Source: JASLCR01 sp964384345 (lineage in GTDB: Bacteria; Patescibacteriota; Saccharimonadia; Saccharimonadales; Saccharimonadaceae). From it: a stretch of DNA of 64,000 bases. This document shows, piece by piece, positions 1 to 7,351 of this stretch. Under the pieces are notes generated by a model. The model saw nothing but the letters and a program-made list of their open reading frames with translations. It made no database searches and was not told the origin of the DNA. Location: positions 48,890 through 112,889 of the forward strand of contig CAYLKD010000002.1 of NCBI GenBank assembly GCA_964384345.1, in the 5' to 3' direction. Each line of letters starts with the position of its first letter. Position 1 is the first letter of the stretch. The translations under genes and the position numbers were made by a program.

Positions 1-1
1 C

Positions 2-340
2 GTAGTTCGTTTTAAAGATCTTGAGAGTTCAGAGTTTACCGTGCCAGAAAACGAAGCCAATAAGATTATGAGAATAGTGCTTCCAATCGGTGCAAATGTA
101 TTGATCGCCAACGATGTACCAGAAGCCATGGGTCCAGTAAGCGAGCGTGAGAATCGATCAAAAATCGCGATCAACACAGAAAGTCGTGCTGAAGCCGACC
201 AGATCTTTACTAGACTTAGCGAGAATGGGGAAATTGAAATGCCAATGAGTAGTAGCCCATGGGCTACATACTTCGGTATGTTTCGAGATAAGTACGGCAT
301 CGAGTGGACTATAGAGTGTAACAATAGCGCTAACAACTAG
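2..340 (+). CDS. Glyoxalase-fold (VOC/PhnB-like) protein, 5' end cut off
   Basis: The reading frame is open from base 2 to the stop at 338-340, so the gene begins before the window. The visible 112 residues contain a block RFKD...VPENEANKIMR followed by IVLPIGANVLIANDVPEAMG and a C-terminal WATYFGMFRDKYGIEW stretch. These match the second half of PhnB-like proteins of the vicinal-oxygen-chelate fold, which are usually about 140-150 aa, so roughly 30-40 residues are missing upstream. A GTG at 41 is an internal codon and not a credible start, because the family homology continues upstream of it. Substrate is unknown: this branch is often annotated as a demethylubiquinone methyltransferase-like protein without evidence for that reaction. 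Confidence 0.8.
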   Translation, partial: VVRFKDLESSEFTVPENEANKIMRIVLPIGANVLIANDVPEAMGPVSERENRSKIAINTESRAEADQIFTRLSENGEIEMPMSSSPWATYFGMFRDKYGIEWTIECNNSANN

Positions 341-376
341 CAGTGTATAGTGCTTTTGTTTGTCTGAGTAATACGC

Positions 377-382
377 TATAGT
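377..382 (+). promoter_or_regulatory. -10 box of the surface-protein gene
   Basis: TATAGT lies 32 nt before the ATG at 415. An AAAGG Shine-Dalgarno-like sequence follows at about 402-406. This gene therefore seems to have a normal leader, unlike many others in the window. Confidence 0.4.
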
Positions 383-414
383 ATTGATAAATCATTTTAA
401 CAAAAGGCTATTTA

Positions 415-1134
415 ATGGCGACTCCACGGCTTCCAGTTCCCGGTCAAGACGATGGCAAATGGGGTGAGATTCTCAATGACTTTCTTTCACAGTCACATAA
501 CACCGATGGCAGCTTAAAACAGGGTGCAGTTTCAACGGCTGGTGCAGCCCAAGATGCAAATGTCGTCCATACCTCTGGTGCCGAGACAATAGCAGGAACA
601 AAAACATTTCAAGCTCCGGTCATCGTCCCTTCTCCAACACAGAATACGCACGCTGCAACAAAGGCGTACGTTGATGCTGCAGCAAACGCAGGTGCGTCAG
701 ATGCTACTACGACTAGCAAAGGCCTCATACAACTTGCCGGCGATCTTGGCGGTACGGCTGCCGTACCCACTGTGCCTGGTTTAGCAGGTAAGGCAAATGT
801 TTCACATACCCATACTGCATCGCAAATCTCAGATGCATCTATTATTGGTCGAGATGTTTTGATAGCAAGTAATGCTGCAGCAGCTCGCGCTGTAATTGGT
901 GCTGGAACTGGAAGTAGTAATCTGACTCTTGGAACAACGAGCACGACTGCAAAAGCAGGAGACTACACACCATCAAAGGTTGATGTCGGTCTAGCGAATG
1001 TTGATAATACAAGTGATACAGATAAGCCAATTTCAACTGCAATGCAAAGCGCGCTCGATACTAAAGTCAATGCTGCTGATCTCTCAGCCGTAGCAACTTC
1101 AGGGAGTTATACCGATCTTACAAATAACCTGTGA
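415..1134 (+). CDS. Tail-fibre-like surface protein, N-terminal part (frameshifted gene)
   Basis: The 239-residue product starts with MATPRLPVPGQDDGKWGEILNDF, an N-terminal module I know from tail-fibre-like and surface proteins of Saccharibacteria and some Actinobacteria. It continues with collar-type repeats: a SKGLIQLAGDLGGTAA block and a GLANVDNTSDxxKPIST block. It ends abruptly in SYTDLTNN followed by L and a stop. Related proteins read DLTNxPVIP at this point, and exactly that continuation (NPVIPASAT) is found in the next frame. The gene is therefore probably the front half of one open reading frame extending to 2855, broken by loss of one C in a CCC near 1128-1130. If the break is real the product would lack the beta-helix. 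It has no signal peptide that I can see. Role (adhesion, tail or appendage fibre) is inferred. Confidence 0.75.
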   Translation: MATPRLPVPGQDDGKWGEILNDFLSQSHNTDGSLKQGAVSTAGAAQDANVVHTSGAETIAGTKTFQAPVIVPSPTQNTHAATKAYVDAAANAGASDATTTSKGLIQLAGDLGGTAAVPTVPGLAGKANVSHTHTASQISDASIIGRDVLIASNAAAARAVIGAGTGSSNLTLGTTSTTAKAGDYTPSKVDVGLANVDNTSDTDKPISTAMQSALDTKVNAADLSAVATSGSYTDLTNNL

Positions 1135-1404
1135 TTCCTGCAAGTGCAACTGATGCTACGTCATCCACAAAAGGTGTCATACAACTCGCTGGCGATCTTG
1201 GCGGTACAGCTGCCTTGCCTACTGTGCCTGGTTTGGCAGGTAAAGAGCCTACCGTAACGGCTGGTACTACTGCTCAGTATTACCGCGGAGACAAGACGTG
1301 GCAGACATTTAGCAAAGGAGCGCTCGGGTTAGCAAATGTCGATAACACCAGTGACGCGAATAAGCCAATCTCTACAGCTACGCAAACGGCGCTTGATACA
1401 AAGC
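700..1404 (+). repeat. Two intragenic imperfect repeat units in the fibre gene
   Basis: Unit A is at 700-790 and again at 1152-1242, aligned without gaps and encoding DATxxxKGxIQLAGDLGGTAA and PTVPGLAGK. Unit B is at 988-1066 and again at 1326-1404, encoding GLANVDNTSDxxKPISTAxQ. Copies diverge mainly at third codon positions, so this is an old, protein-level duplication. The two A copies lie on opposite sides of the frameshift near 1129, which supports both halves belonging to one gene. Confidence 0.8.
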
Positions 1405-2855
1405 TTACCGCCTCGGCCACCGACGCCACTATTGCTGCGCTGGTTCAAAACTATGCGAGCTCGACCGGATCAACGCTTTCCAAAACGTATGCGCGGGGCG
1501 TCAGCATTAAAGAGTATGGAGCAACCACAGGCTCTGCGGATAATGCTGCTGCTATACAGTCGGCTATTGATGCTGTCGCAACAGACGGCGGCGGCGTCAT
1601 ATTCATACCACGCGGGACATGGATAACCGGTCCAATCGTTATGAAAACTGGTGTGACTGTAGCAGGTGAAGGTTACAATAGCATTCTTAAGCTTAAGAAT
1701 GGCTCAAACGCTCACATGTTCACGTTGGCAACGGCCAGTGAAAAATGGACAGGTTTTCGCGATGTGCGTCTAGATGGAAATAAGGCAAATCAAACCTCTG
1801 GTGATATCATTCACTACGATCAAACTGGCTATACATCATCTGACACTACGACACTACTCGTCGCAGATCCAAATCATTATTTGCATCGTGTTGTTTTGAT
1901 CAACGCAAAGGGGCATGGGTTTTATCACTACTCGGACTCAAATGGTGCATGTCAGCTGATTGATGTAGTATCGTACGGCAATGATAACACGGCATTTTAT
2001 ATAGCATCACCAGATAACCAACTCGATCACTGTATTGGAGCTGGCTCTGGACAGCAAGGCTTCAATATTTCGGGCAATCAAAATCGATTACTTGGTTGTA
2101 AAGCATTCATCAATGGGCAAATCACCGCTTCAAACGGAGTTGGATTTTTGGTAAGTGGTGGCCGTAACGACTTGATCCACTGTGAGGCGCAGGATAATCG
2201 AAACCATGGATTTAGCTTGGTTGCCTTGGCGGACGCAATTGTTATCGTAAAGTCTGAGCGAAATGGACTTGGAGCTGGCGGTAACCCTACTGGAGGGGTT
2301 GGAGATGGTATGTATGCTCAAGCAGTCACTAATTCTCATATCGTACTCAATGCAACTGACCGGCTAGTATCAAGTACCGCAATGCAGCGATGGGGTTATA
2401 ACCTCGGAGCTGGCAATGACGGAAATATAGTACAAATTACCGGAGGAGCAAATTCAACCGGTACAGCGGGAATTGGTTCGTGGGGCCCTAATAGCATTGT
2501 TACCGAAGTTTTCCAGGGTAAAATGGTTGCACGACCGATTGCTCCGTCTGCAGCAACATCACAATCCGGTACAACGTATACAGCGGTAATGGCTGATGCG
2601 GGTACCGTCGTTGAAATGAATAATGCCGCAGCTTCGACATTTACTATCCCGCCAAATTCTTCGGTCGCTTTCCCAATCGGTACGGTAATTGAAGTCGACC
2701 AAATGGGTGCTGGACAAGTGACGCTAGCAGCTGGTGCTGGCGTGACGCTGAGATCACGCGGCGGTGCTTATAAGCTCACTGCACAATATTCGGTAGCATC
2801 TTTACGTAAACGTGCGGATGACGAATGGGTTGTTGTAGGAGATTTGACACCGTGA
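1131..2855 (+). CDS. Pectate-lyase-like beta-helix surface protein, C-terminal part (frameshifted gene)
   Basis: This 574-residue reading frame opens at a GTG (1131) overlapping the preceding stop as GTGA. It repeats the collar modules, then at about residues 125-165 shows the Pectate_lyase_3 entry signature (VSIKEYGATTGSADNAAAIQ, GGGVIFIPRGTW), followed by a right-handed beta-helix-like region rich in short N/G turns to about residue 450, and a small C-terminal beta domain. Proteins of this design are phage tailspikes, bacteriocin fibres or secreted glycan-binding or glycan-cleaving proteins. No catalytic residues can be assigned with confidence. GTGA coupling could allow independent translation, but the domain content argues that the start is artificial and that this is the rest of the gene starting at 415. 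The product downstream is coupled in the same manner. Confidence 0.75.
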   Translation: MIPASATDATSSTKGVIQLAGDLGGTAALPTVPGLAGKEPTVTAGTTAQYYRGDKTWQTFSKGALGLANVDNTSDANKPISTATQTALDTKLTASATDATIAALVQNYASSTGSTLSKTYARGVSIKEYGATTGSADNAAAIQSAIDAVATDGGGVIFIPRGTWITGPIVMKTGVTVAGEGYNSILKLKNGSNAHMFTLATASEKWTGFRDVRLDGNKANQTSGDIIHYDQTGYTSSDTTTLLVADPNHYLHRVVLINAKGHGFYHYSDSNGACQLIDVVSYGNDNTAFYIASPDNQLDHCIGAGSGQQGFNISGNQNRLLGCKAFINGQITASNGVGFLVSGGRNDLIHCEAQDNRNHGFSLVALADAIVIVKSERNGLGAGGNPTGGVGDGMYAQAVTNSHIVLNATDRLVSSTAMQRWGYNLGAGNDGNIVQITGGANSTGTAGIGSWGPNSIVTEVFQGKMVARPIAPSAATSQSGTTYTAVMADAGTVVEMNNAAASTFTIPPNSSVAFPIGTVIEVDQMGAGQVTLAAGAGVTLRSRGGAYKLTAQYSVASLRKRADDEWVVVGDLTP

Positions 2856-3445
2856 GAGGTGGCGTCATAGCATCGTCACAACGACGAGGAGCTATAATCA
2901 CTAACCCTCCTATTTCAGATACGTTTTCAACGACATTCTCAACAACGAACTGGGCAGGAAATTCGTATGGGGTCTCTACTGTTAGTGGGCGTCTGCGGAT
3001 TCCATGTACATCCAGCTATCCCCAAGCAGAAACCGCTGCGGTATTTGATATAAACTTGTACGCACTGTGGATTGAATTACCAACTGTACCGGTTGCGGGT
3101 AATGGTACGACGCAGACTCATTTCGCGATTGAAAATAGTGGGCGTTCTAGTTTAGCCTCATTTAATTTATCTGGTGCGCCACTATCAATAGCTATGCAAC
3201 TTACCGGTTCCTCCACGACGTTCTTAACGTATAATGCAACTAATCATCGTTGGTTACGTTTTCGGTTACTGAGTGGTAATTTACTGTGGGAAGTGTCACC
3301 TGACAAAATTACATGGACACAGATTCGCACGATTGCAGCTCCCGCGTGGGCCACTGCTGGTTCACTGAGGGTTCTGGTTGACAGTAGTTATTATGGAACA
3401 GAGACTGCACCTGGCAATGCAGAATTTGATAATTTTAACGTTTGA
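2852..3445 (+). CDS. Lectin-like beta-sandwich protein coupled to the fibre gene
   Basis: The open frame extends up to an ATG at 2825, but I choose GTG at 2852. It overlaps the previous stop as GTGA and has AGGAG at 2838-2842 with usual spacing. The 197-residue product has alternating hydrophobic beta strands and the pattern LWIELPTVP...HFAIENSG...HRWLRFRLLSGNLLWEVSPD...LRVLVDSSYYG...FDNFNV, resembling concanavalin/LamG-type jelly rolls (DUF1349-like). No catalytic motif is visible. It has no signal peptide. With its neighbour it probably forms a carbohydrate-binding surface or fibre assembly. The family assignment is by pattern only. Confidence 0.65.
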   Translation: MRGGVIASSQRRGAIITNPPISDTFSTTFSTTNWAGNSYGVSTVSGRLRIPCTSSYPQAETAAVFDINLYALWIELPTVPVAGNGTTQTHFAIENSGRSSLASFNLSGAPLSIAMQLTGSSTTFLTYNATNHRWLRFRLLSGNLLWEVSPDKITWTQIRTIAAPAWATAGSLRVLVDSSYYGTETAPGNAEFDNFNV

Positions 3446-3470
3446 TCCATTAATCTGCATACCAAACAGG

Positions 3471-3476
3471 TATACT
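3471..3476 (+). promoter_or_regulatory. -10 box, leaderless start of the uridine methyltransferase gene
   Basis: TATACT ends 7 nt before the ATG at 3484, so transcription would begin at or next to the start codon. No Shine-Dalgarno sequence is present. No good -35 was found. Confidence 0.55.
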
Positions 3477-3483
3477 TAGTAGA

Positions 3484-4761
3484 ATGATACAATCAATCAC
3501 CGAAGAGCTTAGTTTAGAAAAAATTGTTGGCGGCGGGCAAGCGCTCGGTGTGTTGGCCGATGGGCGCAAAGCGTTCGTGTGGGGAGGTCTTCCTGGTGAA
3601 ACGGTTGTGGCAACCTTCAACAAGCAAAAAAAACGTTTCGTAGATGGCGTCGTGGATCGTGTGGTGCAGCCGAGTCCTGCACGTATCCAAGCTAAGGACC
3701 CAGACAGTTATCTTAGTACGTCGCCGTGGCAAATCATGGATTTTGCAAGTGAGCAACGCTATAAGGCAGAGTTAGTACGCGAAGCATATGCGCTGCACAA
3801 TATCGAATTGCCAGATACGATTGATATTTATACAGACAACAATGAGTATGGTTATCGCAACAAAATCGAATGTAGCTTTATGTGGGACGATAAAACGCAG
3901 CAGCTTGATCTAGCATTTTTTAAACGTGGCTCACACGAGAAAATTGCCATTTCAGGAACAGCAATAGCACATCCGAGCCTCAATTCCTTAGCTGTCCAAA
4001 TTCGTGACGTATTTCGACAGAAGCCCACGACTATGCAGTCGTTAGTATCGTTACTCATTCGCTGTGATCAAATGGGAAACTGCGTCTTCCAACTCTTTAC
4101 AACAAATAAAGATGCATTTGCGCTGACGAGTGATGAATTCGAGGCGCTAACATCGTCTGGTGGTGAACTCATCTATGTCGATCCCGTGACCCGGGCAACG
4201 AAAGTATTGGTTACCTATGGCACGACAACGCTAACGGATACAATACTTGGTACTTCGTTTCAGTACAAATGTGACAGTTTTTTCCAAGGAAATGTTCCAC
4301 TCTATGAGCAGGCTCTGACAGATATGAAACAATGGGTTGGTGAAGGTCCGGTAGTTGATATGTATAGCGGCGTCGGTACAATTGGCTTTACGGTCGGCGG
4401 CGACAATCTTACTCTTATAGAATCCAACAAATCAGCAATTGATGAAATGAAGCGTAATCGTTATGAGCTTGGAAAAAAAGCAACAATAATCGAAGCAACC
4501 TCGGAAGCATCTTTAGAATATATCGTGCCTGAGGCAACTATTATAGTTGATCCACCACGTGCAGGGCTACATGAAGCTGTCGTTGATCAGCTGCTAGCAA
4601 AAAAGCCCTCACGAATAATCTATCTAAGTTGCAATCCCGTCACGCAAGCTCGTGATATAAAATACCTCAGTGCAAGCTATAAAATTATATATCAAAGAGG
4701 TTATAACTTTTTCCCACGCACACCGCACATCGAGTATCTCGTCGTCTTGGACCTGCAGTAG
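3484..4761 (+). CDS. RNA uridine-C5 methyltransferase (TrmA/RlmCD/RumA family)
   Basis: The 425-residue protein uses SAM to methylate C5 of a uridine in tRNA or 23S rRNA. It has an N-terminal TRAM-like beta domain (about residues 1-60, LSLEKIVGGGQALGVLADGRKAFVWGGLPGE split over the region), a central domain and a C-terminal Rossmann methyltransferase with the SAM motif VVDMYSGVGTIGF, the IVDPPRAGL motif and the catalytic-cysteine motif YLSCNPVT. The [4Fe-4S] cysteine cluster of RlmD-type enzymes is not obvious, so target (m5U54 of tRNA, or 23S U747/U1939) stays open. It is transcribed alone, apparently leaderless. Confidence 0.9.
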   Translation: MIQSITEELSLEKIVGGGQALGVLADGRKAFVWGGLPGETVVATFNKQKKRFVDGVVDRVVQPSPARIQAKDPDSYLSTSPWQIMDFASEQRYKAELVREAYALHNIELPDTIDIYTDNNEYGYRNKIECSFMWDDKTQQLDLAFFKRGSHEKIAISGTAIAHPSLNSLAVQIRDVFRQKPTTMQSLVSLLIRCDQMGNCVFQLFTTNKDAFALTSDEFEALTSSGGELIYVDPVTRATKVLVTYGTTTLTDTILGTSFQYKCDSFFQGNVPLYEQALTDMKQWVGEGPVVDMYSGVGTIGFTVGGDNLTLIESNKSAIDEMKRNRYELGKKATIIEATSEASLEYIVPEATIIVDPPRAGLHEAVVDQLLAKKPSRIIYLSCNPVTQARDIKYLSASYKIIYQRGYNFFPRTPHIEYLVVLDLQ

Positions 4762-4795
4762 CAACGCGTAGTATCATTTACTACTAAATAACCAT

Positions 4796-4823
4796 TTGTA
4801 TGTAATGCAACATATTGTATAAT
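4796..4823 (+). promoter_or_regulatory. Promoter of the GC-rich secreted-protein gene
   Basis: TTGTAT (4796-4801), a 16 nt spacer and TATAAT (4818-4823) preceded by TG. A roughly 45 nt leader follows with a strong TTGGAGGA ribosome-binding site at about 4864-4871. A conventional leader like this contrasts with the leaderless genes around it. Confidence 0.6.
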
Positions 4824-4874
4824 TGGAAATGGTGAGGGGCTGGCTCTCATCATCACACCTCTCTTGGAGGAACG

Positions 4875-5474
4875 ATGAAATACCGCTTGAAAGAAATCAG
4901 GCGCAAGACCGTGCGTCCGGTCTTGGCGATGATCCTCGCGCTCATGCTCGGCTGCAGCATCACCACGCCGTCCATCGCGAGCGCCTCGGCGCCTAGTACC
5001 CAGCAGACCACCGTGTCTGTTTCGGCATCGAATGCCGCTGCACCAACCGTTCAGGCGTCTGTCACAAGCACCATCCGTGCCTGCTGGCGGAGCTACCAGT
5101 TCTTCGGCGGTCGCGACCACCAGTCCGTCTCCTACAACCTGTACCTCTACGAGGACCACGGGACAGGACTGGATGTCTACCGCGCTGAAGCGACGGTGAT
5201 CTCGCACAACTTCGACTCCGGTGCGCCCTACGAGGTGCTACGGAACCAGATCAACGTGCTCAACCTCGGGTACGGTGATCGGGTACTGGAGACATCGGGC
5301 GCTCCGATCAACTACGGCGAGCCGCGCGTCGATGCGATGACGGGTCACTGGCCCAGTGTCGTCGCGTACCCGAGCGCGCTCAGGGTCCGGCTGCACGGCT
5401 CCACGAGATGGAGCGACGGCAAGGTCGTCAACTGGCAGACCGGCCTCCTGGTGTGGGGTCAGACCAACTGCTGA
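4875..5474 (+). CDS. Secreted protein of unknown function, foreign-looking GC-rich gene
   Basis: I do not recognise this 199-residue protein. Its N-terminus is basic (MKYRLKEIRRKTVRP), followed by a hydrophobic run VLAMILALMLG and a likely signal-peptidase site near ASASA (about residue 39); a Cys after the hydrophobic run is only a weak lipobox. A Ser/Thr/Ala-rich linker leads to a mature domain with two or more Cys (RACWRSY near 70 and the final Cys), aromatic residues and beta-strand character. Codon use differs sharply from the neighbours: every Phe is TTC, every Tyr is TAC, and third positions are mostly G or C, while flanking genes prefer A/T. It has its own promoter, a strong ribosome-binding site and terminator, so it looks like a self-contained acquired cassette, possibly from a high-GC actinobacterial source. 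Confidence 0.7.
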   Translation: MKYRLKEIRRKTVRPVLAMILALMLGCSITTPSIASASAPSTQQTTVSVSASNAAAPTVQASVTSTIRACWRSYQFFGGRDHQSVSYNLYLYEDHGTGLDVYRAEATVISHNFDSGAPYEVLRNQINVLNLGYGDRVLETSGAPINYGEPRVDAMTGHWPSVVAYPSALRVRLHGSTRWSDGKVVNWQTGLLVWGQTNC

Positions 5475-5513
5475 CCCACCCACGCCACTACCCCTACTAG
5501 AGGAAGGAGTGCT

Positions 5514-5551
5514 CATGAAGCACCCCTCAAGTAGGGGTGCTTTCATGTTTT
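5514..5551 (+). terminator. Intrinsic terminator of the GC-rich cassette, containing a mini-ORF
   Basis: AAGCACCCCT (5518-5527) pairs with AGGGGTGCTT (5533-5542) around a 5 nt loop, the stem extends into CATG/CATG with one bulged T, and TTTT follows. A ribosome-binding-like GGAAGGAG (5502-5509) and ATG (5515) read through the stem as a 13-codon frame ending at 5556, which may be chance. Confidence 0.75.
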
Positions 5552-5596
5552 GCTGAAATTATAGATACATCACTATTCATGACATACTAGTAAAAG

Positions 5597-6643
5597 ATGA
5601 AAACACTACAAATGTATGGCTGGACACATCACGATCAGACTAGTTGGGACAGCTTAGGCCTACACAGCTTGAAGCCAGCACGAGTGATAGCTGATTTCGG
5701 TACTTCGCTCACAATTGCGTATCCTGAGACTGCAACTGCTGAGCTCACCGGTAAATTAGCGCATCATACAAACAGGGAGGTATCACCAAAAGTAGGCGAT
5801 TGGGTTGCGGCGCGTATCCTCGATGACAGTAGTGCAGTGATCGAATCTGTCGTGTGTCGGCGAAATGCTATTGCGCGAAAAGTTGTAGGTAAACGAACAT
5901 CGAAGCAGATCATCGCAGCCAATGTCGATGTTGCATTTGTGCTACTTGCGCTCGATAACGATTTTAGTATTGAACGATTGCAGCGCTTTTTGTTTCAGCT
6001 TGTGAGGGAGAACATAAGCCCAGTGATTGTTCTGAATAAAGCCGATAAAACGAATGACGTACCGTCGTATCTGGAGCAACTACGTACGATAGAGCATCCC
6101 ATCGTCGTGACGACTGCAGTCGAAGGGGTCGGAATAGACAAGGTACTCGAATTCATCGCGCCTGGTCGGACGGCGATGCTACTTGGCTCGTCAGGTGTGG
6201 GCAAATCGACACTGACCAATCGGCTGCTTCAGCGCGACGAGCAAGCAACTCAAGCCGTCAGAACGTCAGATGCTACAGGAAAGCATACGACTGTGCACCG
6301 CGAGTTGTTTGTACTGCCAAACGGTGGGCTCCTTATCGATAACCCAGGAGTACGAGAATTTGCTCTCTGGGGAATAGAAGACGACGTCGATCTACTGTAC
6401 GCCGATATTGTAGCGCTCAGTCGTCTCTGTAGATTTGATGATTGTCGGCATGAAAAAGAATCTGGATGCGCTATAAAAAAAGCGTTGCAAAACGGTCTGC
6501 TTGATAAAAACCACTATGCAAATTATTGCAAAATGCGCAGCGAGTTAGTTGGTTTGAATAAGAGGACTGTCGTCGCACGCGCAAAGGCGAATCAGCGGCC
6601 ACCAAGAAATTCGAATTGGAACGACGAGGAATGGTACGGCTAG
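5597..6643 (+). CDS. rsgA: Ribosome small-subunit biogenesis GTPase RsgA
   Basis: The 348-residue protein matches RsgA/YjeQ, a circularly permuted GTPase that checks late maturation of the 30S subunit. In order it has an N-terminal OB-fold (about 30-95), then the permuted G motifs: G4 VLNKAD (about 146), G1 GSSGVGKST (about 197), a TTVHRE segment and G3 DNPGVREFAL (about 245). A C-terminal zinc knuckle is CRFDDCRHEKESGC (Cys-His-Cys ligands). Length is normal for the family. A -10-like CATACT lies 8 nt before the ATG at 5597, so this mRNA may also be leaderless. The 3' end overlaps a small convergent ORF. Confidence 0.95.
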   Translation: MKTLQMYGWTHHDQTSWDSLGLHSLKPARVIADFGTSLTIAYPETATAELTGKLAHHTNREVSPKVGDWVAARILDDSSAVIESVVCRRNAIARKVVGKRTSKQIIAANVDVAFVLLALDNDFSIERLQRFLFQLVRENISPVIVLNKADKTNDVPSYLEQLRTIEHPIVVTTAVEGVGIDKVLEFIAPGRTAMLLGSSGVGKSTLTNRLLQRDEQATQAVRTSDATGKHTTVHRELFVLPNGGLLIDNPGVREFALWGIEDDVDLLYADIVALSRLCRFDDCRHEKESGCAIKKALQNGLLDKNHYANYCKMRSELVGLNKRTVVARAKANQRPPRNSNWNDEEWYG

Positions 6644-6714
6644 AGAGGGAGCTTAGGCTTTTTGTCTTTTTTTGGTTTTTTAACGTTCTTTTTTTGATCA
6701 GTGCCTTTAGACAT
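6640..6714 (-). CDS. 24-residue lysine-rich small protein
   Basis: Reading from ATG at 6714, the frame encodes MSKGTDQKKNVKKPKKDKKP followed by KLPL and a stop at 6640-6642. A ribosome-binding sequence AAGGAAT lies just upstream on this strand. The peptide is extremely basic and would bind nucleic acid or be disordered. It resembles small MSKGxDxKK proteins seen in other bacteria, but I cannot name a function. It overlaps the rsgA stop by 4 nt from the other strand. Confidence 0.5.
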   Translation of the reverse strand: MSKGTDQKKNVKKPKKDKKPKLPL

Positions 6715-6783
6715 AATGTATTCCTTGTTTAATGAATGTAGTATAGCAGTAAAACAAAACTGATACAGCGAGTTTTATATGAA

Positions 6784-6821
6784 TATAAAAATAGACAGGA
6801 GTTTCTTACGCTACTGTCTAT
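6784..6821 (-). terminator. Intrinsic terminator downstream of the 28-residue basic ORF
   Basis: ATAGACAG (6791-6798) pairs with CTGTCTAT (6814-6821) and on the minus strand is followed by TTTTTATATT. It separates the two small minus-strand ORFs. Confidence 0.6.
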
Positions 6822-6842
6822 CTATTCGCATATAAAAAAATA

Positions 6843-6929
6843 CTACGCGTTGCGCTGGTTATTGCCGCCGAGTTTTTTCTTGAGTGCGCGTTTTCGAGAA
6901 GCGCTGTGTCGATTCTTTTGTTTGGCCAT
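6843..6929 (-). CDS. 28-residue arginine/lysine-rich small protein
   Basis: From ATG at 6929 the frame reads MAKQKNRHSASRKRALKKKL followed by GGNNQRNA and a stop. GGAAGGAACAT precedes it, a good Shine-Dalgarno with 5-6 nt spacing, and a terminator follows. The composition is that of a small ribosomal or nucleoid-associated protein. It does not match the bTHX or bL36 patterns I know. Function unknown; existence is supported by the ribosome-binding site and terminator rather than by recognised homology. Confidence 0.5.
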   Translation of the reverse strand: MAKQKNRHSASRKRALKKKLGGNNQRNA

Positions 6930-6994
6930 ATGTTCCTTCCGTATGTATTATGCCTATGGTAGCACGAAACTCCTCAGATTTACAGGTTTTGTGG

Positions 6995-7000
6995 TATAAT
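6995..7000 (+). promoter_or_regulatory. -10 box for the 77-residue hypothetical gene
   Basis: TATAAT followed by a leader of about 45 nt with AGAGGAAG before the ATG at 7053. No clear -35. The rest of 6930-7052 shows nothing else. Confidence 0.45.
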
Positions 7001-7052
7001 CATAAACAGTTAAGTATAGAATACTTACGCAATCCAGAAAGAGGAAGTCGCC

Positions 7053-7286
7053 ATGAAGACAAGTACCAAAGCATTTTTTGAATCAGAAATAGGGTTGTCA
7101 CTTCGTCAGCAACTTCTCGATATGGTAGCGAATGAGCAATATAGTACCGTTACTATGTACTCTACTCAAGATAAAGACGGACTCACTTTTGTGCAAAAGC
7201 ACATGAACTATATGGGTCAGTTTGCTGGTCTTAACCACCAACAATACATCTCAAACTTGAAACTGATGACTAGAAAAAGTAGCTAA
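7053..7286 (+). CDS. Hypothetical 77-residue protein
   Basis: Not recognised. The product is a mostly helical small cytosolic protein (MKTSTKAFFESEIGLSLRQQ at the start) with no membrane segment, no cysteines and a moderately basic C-terminus ending MTRKSS. It is preceded by AGAGGAAG at good spacing and by a TATAAT box, and it is followed by a hairpin before the convergent aldo/keto reductase gene, so it is a plausible independent transcription unit. No function can be assigned. Confidence 0.65.
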   Translation: MKTSTKAFFESEIGLSLRQQLLDMVANEQYSTVTMYSTQDKDGLTFVQKHMNYMGQFAGLNHQQYISNLKLMTRKSS

Positions 7287-7305
7287 AGCATTTTTCTCAG
7301 TTTGT

Positions 7306-7350
7306 GAGCCAGATTTTGGGCTTTCACGCCCACATTGATCACGCTGGCTC
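7306..7350. terminator. Possible bidirectional hairpin between convergent genes
   Basis: GAGCCAG (7306-7312) pairs with CTGGCTC (7344-7350), and an inner TGGGC/GCCCA stem lies inside. There is no clean T-run on the plus strand, so terminator activity is uncertain. Confidence 0.35.
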
Positions 7351-7351
7351 T

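Noticed and set aside
1120..1134. Programmed -1 frameshift joining the two fibre reading frames
   Set aside because: The -1 direction is right, but no X-XXY-YYZ slippery heptamer or clear downstream structure is present; a lost C is simpler.
4701..5207. 168-codon minus-strand reading frame over the GC-rich gene
   Set aside because: Long antisense frames are expected opposite G/C-rich third positions; it has no start signal and the plus strand has signal peptide, promoter and ribosome-binding site.
6884..7081. 65-codon plus-strand frame before the 77-residue gene
   Set aside because: It runs through a probable promoter and has Cys-rich random-like composition with no ribosome-binding site.
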